Notes under the pieces: model-generated | What the model was told of the DNA's origin: nothing | The model's input: only the letters and a program-made list of their open reading frames with translations | The model's database searches: none | Translations under genes and position numbers: made by a program | NCBI RefSeq assembly: GCF_000826685.1 | Contig: NZ_JROO01000030.1 | Coordinates: forward strand, 1 to 64,000 | Reading direction: 5' to 3' | DNA: 64,000 nucleotides | Source of the DNA: Streptomonospora alba | Lineage (GTDB): Bacteria > Actinomycetota > Actinomycetes > Streptosporangiales > Streptosporangiaceae | In this document: one piece after another, positions 1 to 10,335 of the stretch | Numbering within the stretch: the stretch's first letter is position 1 | Layout of the letters: the number at the start of each line of letters is the position of its first letter

Positions 1-67
1 CGGTTCAGTTCACTGCCGCGGAGTCGATCGGGCGTTTTCGGGCAACCCGCAGAGCAGGCGGGCTTCC

Positions 68-1342
68 CTAACGCGACGCGGCGCGGAACGCCTCGGAAGC
101 CTTGACCTTGGTCCCCGTGCCGAGGACGGCCCCGGTGTAGATGCGGCCCGCCAGCCAGACCGCTCCGATCAGCGCGGCGGCCAGCAGCGCCAAGGCGACA
201 AGGTTCTGCCAGTGCGCGGTTTCTCCCATCGCCAGGCGCATCGGCATCATGAACGGGGAGAAGGGCGGCAGCATCGCCAGCACGTCGATGATCACGCTGT
301 TCACTGTGAACGTCGTGAACGTCACGACCAGCGGGATCGCGATGAGGATGATCACCGGCTGGATCGCCGACTGCACGTCCTCTTGGCGGGAGACCAGCGA
401 CGCCGACGCCGCCAGCAAGGAGGCGAAGAACAGGTAGCCCAGGACGAACCAGGCCACGAGACTGATCGCGAGCAGGGTGAAGGAGACGGGCAGTTCGGTG
501 AAGAAGTCCGTCGCCACGGCGGCGCCGACCCCCGCCGCCAGCACGAGGCCCACCTGGATCAGCCCCAGCGCGCCGATTCCCACGATCTTGCCGAAGAGCA
601 GCTGCCAGGGCCGCACGGTGGCCAGCAGCAGCTCCACGACCCGGCTCGCCTTCTCCTCGACCACGCCCTGGGCCACGTAGACGCCGAAGACCAGGATGGA
701 CATGTAGAGCAGGAAGGTCGCCACGAAGCCGATCACCATGCGCCCGAAGAAGACCGCATCCCCGCCGTCGCCGCCGTCGACCGGCTGCACGGACAGGGAC
801 GCGTCCATGGCCTCGTCGACGGCCTGAGTATCGGCACCGGAGCCCTCCAGCGCCTCCAGCACCCTGTGCTCGGAGTAGGACTCGTCCAGCAGGCGGCTGA
901 GGTCGCTCGCGCGGGTGTCCGCGACCAGCATCACGGTCTCGCCGTCCTCGGACACCAGCGCCGCGTCCATGTCGCCGTCGTGCACGGCCTTCTCGGCCTG
1001 GCCGCGCCCCGGCCACGAGACCGTCTCGATGCGTGTTCCGGGGGAGCGGCCGGCGTCGGCTTCGGCCCTTTCCAGGATCTCCTGGTTCTGGGGCGCGGCG
1101 GTCACCCGCGCGGCCCCGTCGTCCGCGAACAGCAGGTTCATCACCACCGGGATCGCTCCCATCAGCGCGATCGCGACGACCAGCCCCAGGGTGCCGAAGA
1201 TGAACGCCTTGTTGCGCACGCGGGCCAGGATCTCCCGACGGGCGACCAGCCACACGGCCTGGCCGGCGCTGAGCGCGGCGCCGGCGCCGGAGCCGTCCCC
1301 GGCGGGGGCGGACGCGGACTCGCGGGCGTCCTCGCTGCTCAT
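68..1342 (-). CDS. ABC-2 type (NatB-like) exporter permease
   Basis: Membrane half of an ABC exporter. The 424-aa protein has one hydrophobic segment near residues 40-62, a hydrophilic extracytoplasmic region of about 150 residues, then a block of about five membrane helices in the C-terminal half. This is the layout of the NatB/YhaP ABC-2 permease family, which exports sodium or other small substrates; the substrate here is unknown. I start it at ATG 1342, preceded by a GAGGAG ribosome site; the longer upstream reading frame is arginine-rich and antisense-like. Its ATG overlaps the stop of the ATPase gene upstream (ATGA), so the two are translationally coupled. Confidence 0.88.
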   Translation of the reverse strand: MSSEDARESASAPAGDGSGAGAALSAGQAVWLVARREILARVRNKAFIFGTLGLVVAIALMGAIPVVMNLLFADDGAARVTAAPQNQEILERAEADAGRSPGTRIETVSWPGRGQAEKAVHDGDMDAALVSEDGETVMLVADTRASDLSRLLDESYSEHRVLEALEGSGADTQAVDEAMDASLSVQPVDGGDGGDAVFFGRMVIGFVATFLLYMSILVFGVYVAQGVVEEKASRVVELLLATVRPWQLLFGKIVGIGALGLIQVGLVLAAGVGAAVATDFFTELPVSFTLLAISLVAWFVLGYLFFASLLAASASLVSRQEDVQSAIQPVIILIAIPLVVTFTTFTVNSVIIDVLAMLPPFSPFMMPMRLAMGETAHWQNLVALALLAAALIGAVWLAGRIYTGAVLGTGTKVKASEAFRAASR

Positions 1343-2304
1343 ACCGTGCTCCTCTCGGGGGTGGGACCTTCGGCCTCGGCGGCGTCGCGGGCCGGTTCGA
1401 CGGTCTCGCGGTAGAGCTCGGCCAGCCGCGGCCGGTGCGGAGCGAACGCGCGCACGGGGCCGGCACTCAGCGCGGCGTGCAGCAGGTCCTGGTCGTCGGC
1501 GTTGTCGGGCAGCTCGACGAGGAGGGCGCCGTCGTCGTCGGTTCCGGCCGTGCGTGCGCCCGTGACACCGGAGAGCCAGTCGCCCTCGGCGGCGCCGTCG
1601 GCGTCGACGCGCACGGCGTAGCGCCGGGGGCCGCGGTCGCGCAGCCCGTCCACGCTGCCCTCGGCGATCAGCGCTCCCTCCTTGATGATCCCGACGCGGT
1701 CGCACAGTCGCTCGACGAGCTCCAGTTGATGGCTGGAGAACAGGACGGGTACTCCTTCGGCGGCGCGTTCCCGCAGCACCCCGCTCATCATGTCGACCGC
1801 CTCCGGGTCCAGTCCGGAGAACGGCTCGTCGAGCACCAGCAGCACCGGGTCGTGCACCAGGGCGGCGGCGAGCTGGACCCGCTGCTGGTTGCCCAGGCTG
1901 AGGTTGCTCACCTCGTCCTTGGCGCGGTCGGCGATGCCGAACCGCTCGATCCAGTGGTCGGAGCGGCGCCGGGCGCCGACGGGGTCGATACCGTGCAGCC
2001 GCGCGAGGTGGATCAGCTGCTCGCGCACGCCCATCTTGGGGTAGAGCCCGCGTTCCTCGGGCATGTAGCCGATCCGGCGGCGCATCGGCAGATCCAGCGG
2101 GCGTCCGTGCCAGGACACGGTCCCGCCGTCGGCGGCGAGCACGCCGAGCACGATGCGCATGGCCGTGGTCTTCCCGGCACCGTTGCCGCCGACGAACCCG
2201 AAGAGCTCGCCGGGACCGACCGACATCGACAGCTGATCCAGTGCCCGGACCCGCTTGTAGTACCGCGTCAAGCGGTCGAGCACAAGACTGCCACCGCCGT
2301 GCAT
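1339..2304 (-). CDS. ABC exporter ATP-binding protein
   Basis: Cytoplasmic ATPase partner of the permease that follows it. Of 321 residues, the Walker A motif GGNGAGKTT lies at about 39-47, the signature is LSLGNQQ (a variant of LSGGQ), and the Walker B is VLLVLDEP. The roughly 100 residues after the ATPase domain form the C-terminal extension common in NatA-type ATPases. Start chosen at ATG 2304, after a good GAGGA ribosome site. Its final codon overlaps the permease start by 4 bp, so the pair forms one leftward operon. Confidence 0.9.
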   Translation of the reverse strand: MHGGGSLVLDRLTRYYKRVRALDQLSMSVGPGELFGFVGGNGAGKTTAMRIVLGVLAADGGTVSWHGRPLDLPMRRRIGYMPEERGLYPKMGVREQLIHLARLHGIDPVGARRRSDHWIERFGIADRAKDEVSNLSLGNQQRVQLAAALVHDPVLLVLDEPFSGLDPEAVDMMSGVLRERAAEGVPVLFSSHQLELVERLCDRVGIIKEGALIAEGSVDGLRDRGPRRYAVRVDADGAAEGDWLSGVTGARTAGTDDDGALLVELPDNADDQDLLHAALSAGPVRAFAPHRPRLAELYRETVEPARDAAEAEGPTPERSTV

Positions 2305-2550
2305 ACGGGGTCCTCCTCGCAGGATTGGGGGACGTGCGGCCGCAGGTTCGAGAAGCCGCTGCGGTGACTCCACTCTGCCCGTGGCAGGACGCGGAGCGAA
2401 ACGGGAGGACCGGTTCCGGTCGGGGAGGTCCGACGTAGCGCTGTGTCGACAGGCCGATTCGACGACGAAGGCCTGCCGCTCGTGGGGGCCGCCGTCCCGC
2501 CGCCGGCGGGCACGTTCGCCGTCACGCCGCTGACCGAGGCCCGGAAACGA

Positions 2551-2586
2551 CGAAGGCCCCGACCGCGCACCCGGTCGGGGCCTTCG
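2551..2586 (-). terminator. Intrinsic terminator of tRNA-Ser
   Basis: A perfect 14-bp inverted repeat (CGAAGGCCCCGACC and its complement, loop of 8) lies 20 bp beyond the 3' end of the leftward tRNA. A short T-rich stretch follows on the minus strand. Confidence 0.75.
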
Positions 2587-2606
2587 TGCTGCCTGCGTAG
2601 AGGCGG

Positions 2607-2691
2607 CGGAGGATACGAGATTCGAACTCGTGAGGGGTTGCCCCCAACGCGCTTTCCAAGCGCGCGCTCTAGGCCTCTGAGCGAATCCTCC
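2607..2691 (-). tRNA. tRNA-Ser(GGA)
   Basis: The minus strand folds as a class II tRNA of 85 nt. The acceptor stem is GGAGGAT/ATCCTCC with discriminator G. The anticodon loop TTGGAAA carries anticodon GGA (complement of 2655-2657). There is a long GC variable arm and a T arm with GTTCGAATC. CCA is not encoded. A strong terminator follows. Confidence 0.96.
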
Positions 2692-2869
2692 GCGGACGAC
2701 TCTACAGGATTCGGCGAAGTGCTGTGACCATGCGCCGGGCGGCCCCCGGGGAGTGCATCCCACGGGGCGCCGGGGTGGGCGCACCACCCCCGGTGTCGGC
2801 TCCGCACTCCAGACGCGCAGGCGGTGCGCGGCGACGATGAGGTTCCGACCAACCGGCCGAAGGACCGTC

Positions 2870-3640
2870 ATGAGCCACCACCCGCTTCCGAGCGCTGCTC
2901 GGTCCCGCGTCCGCTCCCTGCTCGCCCGCCCGTGGCTCGGCCTGCCGGCGTTGGTGACCGTCGTATTCCTGGTGCATGCGTTGCCGCCCTACCTCGGGCT
3001 CGACCCCGCCGAAGCCCGTATTCCCGTCCCGGACCGGGCGCCGCCGTTCTACTACCCCCTGCTGGTCGTCCACATCTTCCTCGGCGCGATCGCGCTGACC
3101 ACCGCGTGCCTGCAGGTCTGGCCCCGACTGCGCGCCCGCCGCCCTGCCGTGCACCGGTGGAGCGGACGGCTCTACGTCATGGCGGTCCTACCGGCGGGAG
3201 CCGCCGTGTTGGCCATCGCCCCGTACTTGGCCATGGGGCCCAACCAGCAGGTCGGCAGCGGCCTGCTGGCCGTGCTGTGGATGGCGGCGACAGTGCTCGG
3301 CTACCGTGCCGCCCGCCGGCGCGACTTCACTCGGCACCGCGAATGGATGGTGCGCAGCTTCGCGCTGGCGTTCGCCATCGTCGTCAACCGGCCCTGGTTG
3401 ACGCTGTGCCTGGCGGTCTTCGCGCCGGAGGTCCTCACGGGCGCCCGACCCGACATGGAGATGCTCAGGCAGGCGGTGGGGGTGTCGCTCTGGCTGAGCT
3501 GGGTGGTGAACCTGATCGCCGCCGAGCTCTGGCTGGACCGGCTGCGTGCCCGGCGCCGCCACGCTGGCGCTGCCGCACCCGCGGCGCGAGCGGAGTCGGT
3601 ACACGCCACCTCCGCACAGCCCGCTGGCGAGCGCGCGTGA
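2870..3640 (+). CDS. DUF2306-like membrane protein
   Basis: Integral membrane protein of 256 residues with about seven hydrophobic segments and a basic, alanine-rich C-terminus. The motifs HRWSGRLYV (about residue 100) and RHREWMVRSF (about 160) are typical of the DUF2306 family, whose function is not known. ATG 2870 follows an AAGGA ribosome site. It stands alone between the tRNA and the SRP RNA. Confidence 0.82.
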   Translation: MSHHPLPSAARSRVRSLLARPWLGLPALVTVVFLVHALPPYLGLDPAEARIPVPDRAPPFYYPLLVVHIFLGAIALTTACLQVWPRLRARRPAVHRWSGRLYVMAVLPAGAAVLAIAPYLAMGPNQQVGSGLLAVLWMAATVLGYRAARRRDFTRHREWMVRSFALAFAIVVNRPWLTLCLAVFAPEVLTGARPDMEMLRQAVGVSLWLSWVVNLIAAELWLDRLRARRRHAGAAAPAARAESVHATSAQPAGERA

Positions 3641-3670
3641 GCACCCTCACCGGACGGCGGGCCGCAGCGG

Positions 3671-3699
3671 TTCGCCAGGGCGCGTGTGTCCGATAGAGT
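3671..3699 (+). promoter_or_regulatory. Promoter of the SRP RNA gene
   Basis: TTCGCC and TAGAGT separated by 17 bp sit immediately before the predicted 5' end of the SRP RNA, as expected for a housekeeping sigma-70-type promoter. Confidence 0.5.
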
Positions 3700-3705
3700 A
3701 GGGGG

Positions 3706-3797
3706 CAGACCCCTCGTGCGGCGTCACCTTATGAACCTCCCCAGGGCCGGAAGGCAGCAAGGATAAGTAAGCTCTGGCGGGTGCGCGGGGGGTCCTT
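3706..3797 (+). ncRNA. ffs: Signal recognition particle RNA, small bacterial (4.5S/scRNA) type
   Basis: RNA component of the signal recognition particle, which binds Ffh and targets nascent membrane proteins. The conserved apical domain is plain (GGCCGGAAGGCAGCAAGG near 3745-3762), flanked by CTCCCCAG and CTCTGGCGGG arms. The ends pair as GACCCC (3708-3713) with GGGGTC (3789-3794). A pyrimidine-rich stretch follows. Position just upstream of dnaX is shared with many Gram-positive genomes. Exact ends are estimated from pairing. Confidence 0.93.
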
Positions 3798-3958
3798 CTC
3801 TTTCTCGGGAGGCCTTTTCCGCCCCCGCCTCTTCGGCGCCGCCCCGTGCGAACTGTCGCAGGTACAGGGTTGAATGGACCCGTGGACAAGGCCGGGGGCG
3901 ATCGGTCGCCCCGGACGACCGCACCGTGCCGGTCCGCGGAGGGAGCAGTGAGCGCGCC

Positions 3959-6202
3959 GTGAGCATCGCGCTGTATCGCAAGTACCGACCTGCGACGTTC
4001 GGCGAGGTTCGCGGGCAGGAGCACGTCACCGAACCGCTGCGCCAGGCGCTGCGCAACGGCCGCGTCAACCACGCCTATCTGTTCAGCGGCCCCCGGGGCT
4101 GCGGCAAGACCTCCAGCGCGCGCATCCTGGCCCGGTCGCTCAACTGCGACCAGGGCCCCACGCCCGATCCCTGCGGCGTGTGCGAAGCCTGCGTGGCGCT
4201 GGCACCCGACGGTCCCGGCAGCATCGACGTCATCGAGATCGACGCCGCGTCCCACGGAGGCGTCGACGACGCCCGCGACCTGCGCGAGCGCGCGTTCTTC
4301 GCGCCCGTGAACTCGCGCTACAAGGTCTACATCATCGACGAGGCGCACATGGTGACCCGCGAGGGCTTCAACGCGCTGCTCAAGCTCGTCGAGGAGCCCC
4401 CGCCGCACCTGAAGTTCGTCTTCGCCACCACCGAGCCGGACAAGGTCATCGGCACCATCCGCTCGCGCACCCACCATTACCCGTTCCGGCTGATCCCGCC
4501 GAACACGCTGCGCGAGCTCATCGAGGAGATCCTCACCGACGAGGGCGTGGCCTTCGAGCCAGCCGCGCTGCCGCTGGTGGTGCGCGCCGGCGCGGGGTCA
4601 GCGCGCGACTCGCTGTCCATCCTGGACCAGCTGAGGGCCGGTTCCGACGAGAACGGCATCACCCGCGACGGCGCAGTGGGGCTGTTGGGCTTCACCGACT
4701 CCGGCCTGCTCGGCGACATGGTCGACGCGCTGGGCGGGGCCGACGGCGCCGCCGCCTTCGGACTGATCGACCGCATGATGGAAGGCGGCCACGACCCCCG
4801 CCGGTTCACCGCCGACCTGCTGGAGCGCGTCCGGGACCTGGTGGTGCTGGCCGCCGTGCCCGACGCCCTGGACAAGGGGCTAATCAACGTCGCGCCCGAC
4901 GCGGTGGAGCGCATGCGCGAGCAGGCCCGGAGCATCGGATCGGCGCGACTCACCAGGGCCGCCGACATCCTCAACCAGGGGTTGACCGACATGCGCGGCG
5001 CCACCTCGCCGCGCCTGCTGCTGGAGCTGACGTGCGCGCGGATCCTGCTGCCGGGTGCCGACGCCGACGGCGGCGGCGACTCGGGCGCGCTGCTGGCCCG
5101 CCTGGAGCAGCTGGAGCAGCGGATGGCCTCCGGGCAGGCCGCCGCACCGGCGGCCCAGCCCGCCGCGCCCGCCGCGCCGGTGCCGTCGCCCGCGCCGCGC
5201 CGGGAGCCCGAACCCCCGAGGCAGGAGGCCCCTGCCCCGGCCGCCGCAGAACGCCCGCGGGCCGAGGCGTCCCGGCCCGCGGCGCCCGCGGACGCGGACT
5301 GGGGCGAGCCCGACGGCTCGGGTCCCGCGTCCGGCGGCCCCGGCGAGGCGACGCCGTCGGAGCCGCAGGCGAGCCCGGCGCCCGCGGCGGACGCAGGCCC
5401 GGCGGCTGCGTCGCGCCAGGGCGACGCCGTCGAGCTCGCGACGGTCCAGGAGTCCTGGGGCCGGATCATGCAGACGGTCTACGGCCTCCGGAAGGCCGTG
5501 TGGATATGGCTCAGCGGCATGGACGTGAAGCCGGTCGCGGCCGAGAACGGCAACGTCCAGCTCGGGTTCTCCCGAGCCAACGACGCCAAGGCACTCACCA
5601 GCAGCGGCAACGACCAGGTGGTCGTCCAGGCGATCCGCCAGGTCCTGGGCGTCGATGTGCGCGTGAGCGGGGTGGCGGCCAACCAGGCGCCGCAGCGCCC
5701 GCCGGCACCGCCGGCACCGCCGGCGCCCCCCGAGCCCGCCGACTGGGACACGTCTCCGACTCCGCAGCGGTCGGAGGCGCCGAGCACACCGGCGCCGGCG
5801 GCCCCCGCGGCGCCCGCAGCGGAGGAACCCGACGCGCACCGGGACGGCGGCGGGCCCCGAGCGTCCGCACCGGGCCCGCCCGCGATGGCGCACCAGCAGG
5901 AGCCGCCGCCCGACCCCTATGAGGACGCAGAGGCTCCGCCGCCCGACCCTTTTGAGAGTCCGGCCCCGGCTCCGCCGCCCGAGTCGGTCCCCGGGCCGGG
6001 GCCGCGGGCCGACGGCGGCCCCGCGCCGGGTCCGGAGCCGGCGGCGCCGGAGCCGGGACCTGAGCCGCCGTCCGGCGGCCGCCCGTCCGCGGGCCCTTCC
6101 AACGGCGGGAACGCCGGCCTTGCCGGGATTTCGGGCTTCGCGCTGATCGAGTCCGAGCTCGGCGGCAAGATCGTCAGCGAGGTCGACCACACCGCCGAGT
6201 GA
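3959..6202 (+). CDS. dnaX: DNA polymerase III subunit gamma/tau
   Basis: Clamp-loader ATPase of the replicative polymerase. The N-terminus (IALYRKYRPATF) is the family hallmark. Walker A GPRGCGKTS lies at about 44-52, zinc-binding cysteines at about 63, 72, 75 and 78, and the Walker B IIDEAH near 130. Residues beyond about 370 form a long Pro/Ala-rich linker with a more ordered tau segment (WGRIMQTVYGLRKAVWIWL) inside it. I prefer GTG 3959, giving 747 aa, because homologues start at this point; GTG 3926 is in frame but adds an unusual tail. The GGAGGG ribosome site is about 13 bp upstream, slightly far. It is followed by ybaB and recR in the conserved order. Confidence 0.95.
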   Translation: MSIALYRKYRPATFGEVRGQEHVTEPLRQALRNGRVNHAYLFSGPRGCGKTSSARILARSLNCDQGPTPDPCGVCEACVALAPDGPGSIDVIEIDAASHGGVDDARDLRERAFFAPVNSRYKVYIIDEAHMVTREGFNALLKLVEEPPPHLKFVFATTEPDKVIGTIRSRTHHYPFRLIPPNTLRELIEEILTDEGVAFEPAALPLVVRAGAGSARDSLSILDQLRAGSDENGITRDGAVGLLGFTDSGLLGDMVDALGGADGAAAFGLIDRMMEGGHDPRRFTADLLERVRDLVVLAAVPDALDKGLINVAPDAVERMREQARSIGSARLTRAADILNQGLTDMRGATSPRLLLELTCARILLPGADADGGGDSGALLARLEQLEQRMASGQAAAPAAQPAAPAAPVPSPAPRREPEPPRQEAPAPAAAERPRAEASRPAAPADADWGEPDGSGPASGGPGEATPSEPQASPAPAADAGPAAASRQGDAVELATVQESWGRIMQTVYGLRKAVWIWLSGMDVKPVAAENGNVQLGFSRANDAKALTSSGNDQVVVQAIRQVLGVDVRVSGVAANQAPQRPPAPPAPPAPPEPADWDTSPTPQRSEAPSTPAPAAPAAPAAEEPDAHRDGGGPRASAPGPPAMAHQQEPPPDPYEDAEAPPPDPFESPAPAPPPESVPGPGPRADGGPAPGPEPAAPEPGPEPPSGGRPSAGPSNGGNAGLAGISGFALIESELGGKIVSEVDHTAE

Positions 6203-6441
6203 GCGCGGGCCGCACGCCGCCGGGCCCGCCGGGGCGGGAGTCGCCGTGTCGACATGGCGCCTGGCCGACCTGACGTTTCGCCCGCATGCCGACCCGTCCC
6301 CGGGGGCAGGCCAGAGGCTGCGCCGCGTGCCGCCGCCGCGGCCGAGCACGGGTCCGACGCCGGGCCAGGCCGAGACGCGGACCGCGGCGCGCATAGCGGA
6401 TACGCTCGCAAGCACGGACAGCGCAGGCAAGGAGAGATGCA

Positions 6442-6819
6442 GTGAACGCTGGCGGCGGAATGGACATGCAGGCCCTCCTGCAGCAGGCCCAGCAGATGCA
6501 GCAGCAGCTCATGGAGGCCCAGCAGCAGCTCGACGAGGCCAAGGTCGAGGGCACCTCGGGCGGAGGGCTGGTCAAGGTCACGGTGAACGGCCGCGGCTCG
6601 GTGGAGGAGATCAAGATCGATCCCCAGACCATCGACGCCGAGGACGCCGATGAGACCGCGCAGACCGTCGCGGACATGGTGCTGGCCGCCATCCGCGACG
6701 CCGAGTCCTCGGTGGAGGAGCTGCAGCAGGAGAAGATGGGCCCCCTCGCCGAAGGCCTCGGCGGCGGTATGCCCGGTGGCATGCCGGGCGGCGGAATGCC
6801 GGGGCTCCCGGGCTTTTAG
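6442..6819 (+). CDS. YbaB/EbfC family nucleoid-associated protein
   Basis: Small DNA-binding protein, 125 aa, that works as a dimer on the nucleoid. It has a glutamine-rich amphipathic N-terminal helix (LLQQAQQMQQQL), the conserved core with GLVKVTVNGRG, and a Gly/Met/Pro-rich tail. GTG 6442 follows AAGGAGAG. Position between dnaX and recR is the standard arrangement and supports the family call. The 239 bp separating it from dnaX holds no other clear gene. Confidence 0.92.
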   Translation: MNAGGGMDMQALLQQAQQMQQQLMEAQQQLDEAKVEGTSGGGLVKVTVNGRGSVEEIKIDPQTIDAEDADETAQTVADMVLAAIRDAESSVEELQQEKMGPLAEGLGGGMPGGMPGGGMPGLPGF

Positions 6820-7038
6820 AATCCGGCTCCGCCCGCGCGAGTTCGCGGGCGGGACCGGGCACCACCCGCCGCGGGCGGCGGGTGTATGCGCACGCGCGGC
6901 CGCCCGCGGCGGTCCCGGCGCAGCGTCGGGAGCCGCGGCGCCGAGCCCTGTCGCATGCGACGTCCGCCGCCGGTGGCGGAAGGCCGTCGCCGACTGGGCT
7001 ACCGTGGTAGGCGCGGCGACGACACACGTGGAAGGGCT

Positions 7039-7638
7039 ATGTACGAAGGCGCGGTTCAGAATCTGATCGACGAGCTCGGGCGGCTTCCCGGCGTCGGTCC
7101 CAAAAGCGCGCAGCGTATCGCCTTCCATTTGCTCGCCTCCGAGACCGCCGATGTCCGGCGCCTCGCCGACGCGCTGATCGAGGTCAAGGACCGCGTGCGG
7201 TTCTGCGAGGTGTGCGGCAACGTCTCCGAGGAGACCCAGTGCGGCATCTGCCGCGACGCCCGCCGCGACTCCGCCGTCATCTGCGTGGTCGAGGAGTCCA
7301 AGGACGTCGTGGCCATCGAGCGCACCCGCGAGTTCCGCGGCCGCTACCACGTCCTCGGCGGCGCCATCAGCCCGATCGAGGGAGTCGGTCCCGACGACCT
7401 GCGCATCAAAGAGCTGATGTCCCGGCTCTCCGACGGCCAGATCACCGAGCTGATCCTGGCCACCGACCCCAACCTCGAAGGGGAGGCCACCGCCACCTAC
7501 CTGGCGCGGATGGTCAAACCCATGGGGCTGAAAGTCACCCGGCTGGCCAGCGGGCTGCCCGTCGGCGGCGATCTCGAATACGCCGACGAGGTGACGCTGG
7601 GCCGGGCCTTCGAGGGCCGGCGGAGCTTGGAGTTTTAG
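7039..7638 (+). CDS. recR: Recombination mediator protein RecR
   Basis: Works with RecF/RecO to load RecA on single-stranded gaps. The length (199 aa) matches the family. It has an N-terminal helix-hairpin-helix ([14 protein letters not shown]), a four-cysteine zinc motif at residues 56, 59, 68 and 71, and a Toprim domain with VVEESKD and [15 protein letters not shown] 7039 follows GGAAGGG. The longer in-frame upstream extension is not family-like. Confidence 0.97.
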   Translation: MYEGAVQNLIDELGRLPGVGPKSAQRIAFHLLASETADVRRLADALIEVKDRVRFCEVCGNVSEETQCGICRDARRDSAVICVVEESKDVVAIERTREFRGRYHVLGGAISPIEGVGPDDLRIKELMSRLSDGQITELILATDPNLEGEATATYLARMVKPMGLKVTRLASGLPVGGDLEYADEVTLGRAFEGRRSLEF

Positions 7639-7888
7639 CTCACAATCCGCGACCGGGTGCTCGGCGGGAAGGTTCCGCAGGGTGCTCGGCGTTTGCCGAG
7701 ATGACGGCACGACTTCGCGGAATCCATGAGTATCCGCCCGCAGACGGGGTATGCCACGGCGCCGGTACCGTGCGGCCCGCCGCCTGCCGGACCCGAGGGC
7801 TTCGCAGGTGAGACGGCGTCCCCCGACATCCCACTAGCTACACTTTCGAGTTGATTACCGTGATCCCGAACTCTCAGGAGCAACGACC

Positions 7889-9160
7889 GTGGCTCTGATC
7901 GTGCAGAAGTACGGTGGGTCTTCCGTCGCAGACGCGGAAGCCATCAAGCGAGTGGCCCAACGGATCGTCGCTCAGAAAAAGGCGGGTTACGACGTCGTCG
8001 TCGTGGTCTCGGCCATGGGCGACACCACCGACGAGCTCCTCGACCTCGCCGAGCAGGTCTCGCCGCTGCCTCCCGGGCGCGAGCTGGACATGCTGATGAC
8101 CTCCGGTGAGCGCATGTCCATGGCCCTGGTGGCCATGGCGATCGGCAACCTCGGCTACGAGGCCCGCTCGTTCACCGGTTCGCAGGCCGGCGTCATAACC
8201 ACGTCCCTGCACGGCAACGCCAAGATCATAGATGTCACCCCCGGACGCATCCAGGAGGCCCTGGACGAGGGCTCCATCTGCATCGTCGCCGGCTTCCAGG
8301 GCGTGTCCGAGGACAGCAAGGACATCACCACGCTGGGCCGCGGCGGCTCCGACACCACCGCCGTCGCTCTCGCGGCGGCGCTGAACGCCGACGCCTGCGA
8401 GATCTACAGCGACGTCGACGGCGTGTTCACCGCCGATCCGCGGATCGCGCCCAACGCCCGGCGCATCCCGCGCATCTCATATGAGGAGATGCTGGAGATG
8501 GCCGCCTGCGGAACCAAGATCCTGCACCTGCGCTGCGTCGAGTACGCCCGCCGGTACCAGATCCCGCTGCATGTCCGCTCGTCGTTCAGTCAGAAGCCCG
8601 GCACCTGGGTCGTCTCAGAAGTTGAGGAATCCGAAGGCATGGAACAACCGATCATCTCCGGTGTCGCACACGACCGGAGCGAGGCCAAGATCACGGTCGT
8701 GGGCGTCCCCGACAGGATCGGCGAGGCGGCCACGCTCTTCTCGGTCCTCGCCGACGCCGAGATCAACATCGACATGATCGTGCAGAACGTGTCGGCCGCC
8801 TCCACGTCGCGCACCGACATCTCCTTCACCGTGCCGATGGACTCCGGCCAGACCGCTTTGGCCGCCCTGAAGAAGGTCCAGGAGAAGGTCGGCTTCGAGT
8901 CGCTGCGCTACGACGACCAGATCGGCAAGGTTTCGCTGATCGGGGCCGGCATGCGCTCCTACCCCGGTGTCACCGCGCGCTTCTTCGACTCCATCGCCAA
9001 GTCGGGCACCAACATCGAGATGATCTCCACCTCGGAGATCCGCATCTCCGTGGTCGTGGAGCAGGACCAGGTCGACACGGCCGTTGCGGCCGCCCACTCC
9101 GAGTTCCAGCTCGACGCCGAGCAGGTCGAAGCCGTTGTGTACGGAGGTACCGGACGATGA
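7889..9160 (+). CDS. lysC: Aspartate kinase
   Basis: First enzyme of the aspartate family pathway (Lys, Met, Thr, Ile and diaminopimelate): phosphorylates L-aspartate. It is 423 aa with the KYGGSS nucleotide-binding start, the kinase core with GRGGSDTTA, and two ACT domains from about residue 260 that normally sense lysine/threonine. Family members often make a beta subunit from an internal start near the ACT region. GTG 7889 follows CAGGAG at 8-bp spacing. It overlaps asd by 4 bp (ATGA), so the first two pathway steps are coupled. Confidence 0.96.
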   Translation: MALIVQKYGGSSVADAEAIKRVAQRIVAQKKAGYDVVVVVSAMGDTTDELLDLAEQVSPLPPGRELDMLMTSGERMSMALVAMAIGNLGYEARSFTGSQAGVITTSLHGNAKIIDVTPGRIQEALDEGSICIVAGFQGVSEDSKDITTLGRGGSDTTAVALAAALNADACEIYSDVDGVFTADPRIAPNARRIPRISYEEMLEMAACGTKILHLRCVEYARRYQIPLHVRSSFSQKPGTWVVSEVEESEGMEQPIISGVAHDRSEAKITVVGVPDRIGEAATLFSVLADAEINIDMIVQNVSAASTSRTDISFTVPMDSGQTALAALKKVQEKVGFESLRYDDQIGKVSLIGAGMRSYPGVTARFFDSIAKSGTNIEMISTSEIRISVVVEQDQVDTAVAAAHSEFQLDAEQVEAVVYGGTGR

Positions 9161-10218
9161 GTGCACGCCGTCCCACCCTGGCCGTCGTCGGCGCCACCGG
9201 CGCCGTCGGCACCGTGATGCTCGACATCCTCTCCACCCGCGAGGACGTCTGGGGCGAGATCCGCCTTGTCGCCTCCCCGCGCTCGGCGGGCAAGCGGCTC
9301 ACCGTCCGCGGCGAGGAGGTCGAGGTCCAGGCGCTGGCGCCGGAGGTCTTCGACGGGGTCGACGTCGCGATGTTCGACGTGCCCGACGAGGTCTCCAAGC
9401 AGTGGGCGCCCGTCGCCGTCGAGCGCGGCGCTGTGGCCGTGGACAACTCCGGCGCCTACCGGATGGACCCGGATGTGCCCCTTGTGGTGCCCGAGGTCAA
9501 CGCCGACCAGACGCGCAACCGCCCGCGCGGCATCATCAGCAACCCCAACTGCACCACCCTGTCGATGATCGTGGCCATGGGTGCGCTGCACCGCGCCTAC
9601 GGCCTGGCCTCCCTCGTGGTGGCCTCCTACCAGGCGGCTTCGGGCTCCGGGCAGGAGGGCATCGACACCCTGCACGACCAGATCGAGAAGGCGGCCACCG
9701 ACCGCACGCTGGGCAGCCGCGCCGGCGACGTGCGCGCCGCGGTGGGCGAGCAGGGCCCCTTCCCGGCGCCGCTGGCGCTGAACGTCGTGCCCTGGGCCGG
9801 CTCGCTGAAGGAGGACGGCTACGCCTCCGAGGAGCTGAAGGTCCGCAACGAGTCCCGCAAGATCCTGGGCATGCCCGATCTGCCGGTTGCCGCCACCTGC
9901 GTGCGGGTCCCCGTCGTCACCACCCACTCGCTGGTGGTGCACGCGTCGTTCGAGACCGAGGTCAGCGCCGACCGCGCCCGCGAGGTGCTCGCGTCGGCAC
10001 CGGGCGTCGTGGTCCAGGACGACCCGGCCCGCGGCGAGTTCCCCACGCCGGCCGACGTCGTGGGCACCGACCCCACCTGGGTGGGCCGCATCCGCCGCTC
10101 TCTGGACGACCCCGCGTCGCTGGAGCTGTTCATGTGCGGCGACAACCTGCGCAAGGGCGCTGCGCTGAACACCGCGCAGATCGCCGAGGTCGTGGCCGAG
10201 GAGTTCGCCGGCTCCTGA
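9157..10218 (+). CDS. asd: Aspartate-semialdehyde dehydrogenase
   Basis: NADPH-dependent second step after LysC: reduces aspartyl phosphate to the semialdehyde. The 353-aa protein has an N-terminal GATGAVG dinucleotide loop, the catalytic cysteine in SNPNCTT (about residue 130) and the C-terminal dimerisation half with VPVVTTHS. The start overlaps the lysC stop. A strong terminator follows. Confidence 0.96.
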   Translation: MSARRPTLAVVGATGAVGTVMLDILSTREDVWGEIRLVASPRSAGKRLTVRGEEVEVQALAPEVFDGVDVAMFDVPDEVSKQWAPVAVERGAVAVDNSGAYRMDPDVPLVVPEVNADQTRNRPRGIISNPNCTTLSMIVAMGALHRAYGLASLVVASYQAASGSGQEGIDTLHDQIEKAATDRTLGSRAGDVRAAVGEQGPFPAPLALNVVPWAGSLKEDGYASEELKVRNESRKILGMPDLPVAATCVRVPVVTTHSLVVHASFETEVSADRAREVLASAPGVVVQDDPARGEFPTPADVVGTDPTWVGRIRRSLDDPASLELFMCGDNLRKGAALNTAQIAEVVAEEFAGS

Positions 10219-10249
10219 CCCCGGCCCGCGGCGGAGACGCTTCCGCTCG

Positions 10250-10279
10250 GGGCGGTCGGGCCGTGCGGCCCGACCGCCC
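10250..10279 (+). terminator. Terminator after lysC-asd, probably bidirectional
   Basis: A perfect 13-bp stem GGGCGGTCGGGCC with a GTGC loop lies between asd and the convergent gntR gene. Confidence 0.75.
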
Positions 10280-10335
10280 TTCGCATGTCCGCGGGCCCGT
10301 CGCCGGTCCGGTGCCCATCGTCGGCACGGGCGGTC

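Noticed and set aside
4180-5922. Long open frames antisense to or out of frame with dnaX
   Set aside because: They are Arg/Pro/Ala-rich shadows expected in GC-rich DNA; dnaX has clear motifs in its own frame.
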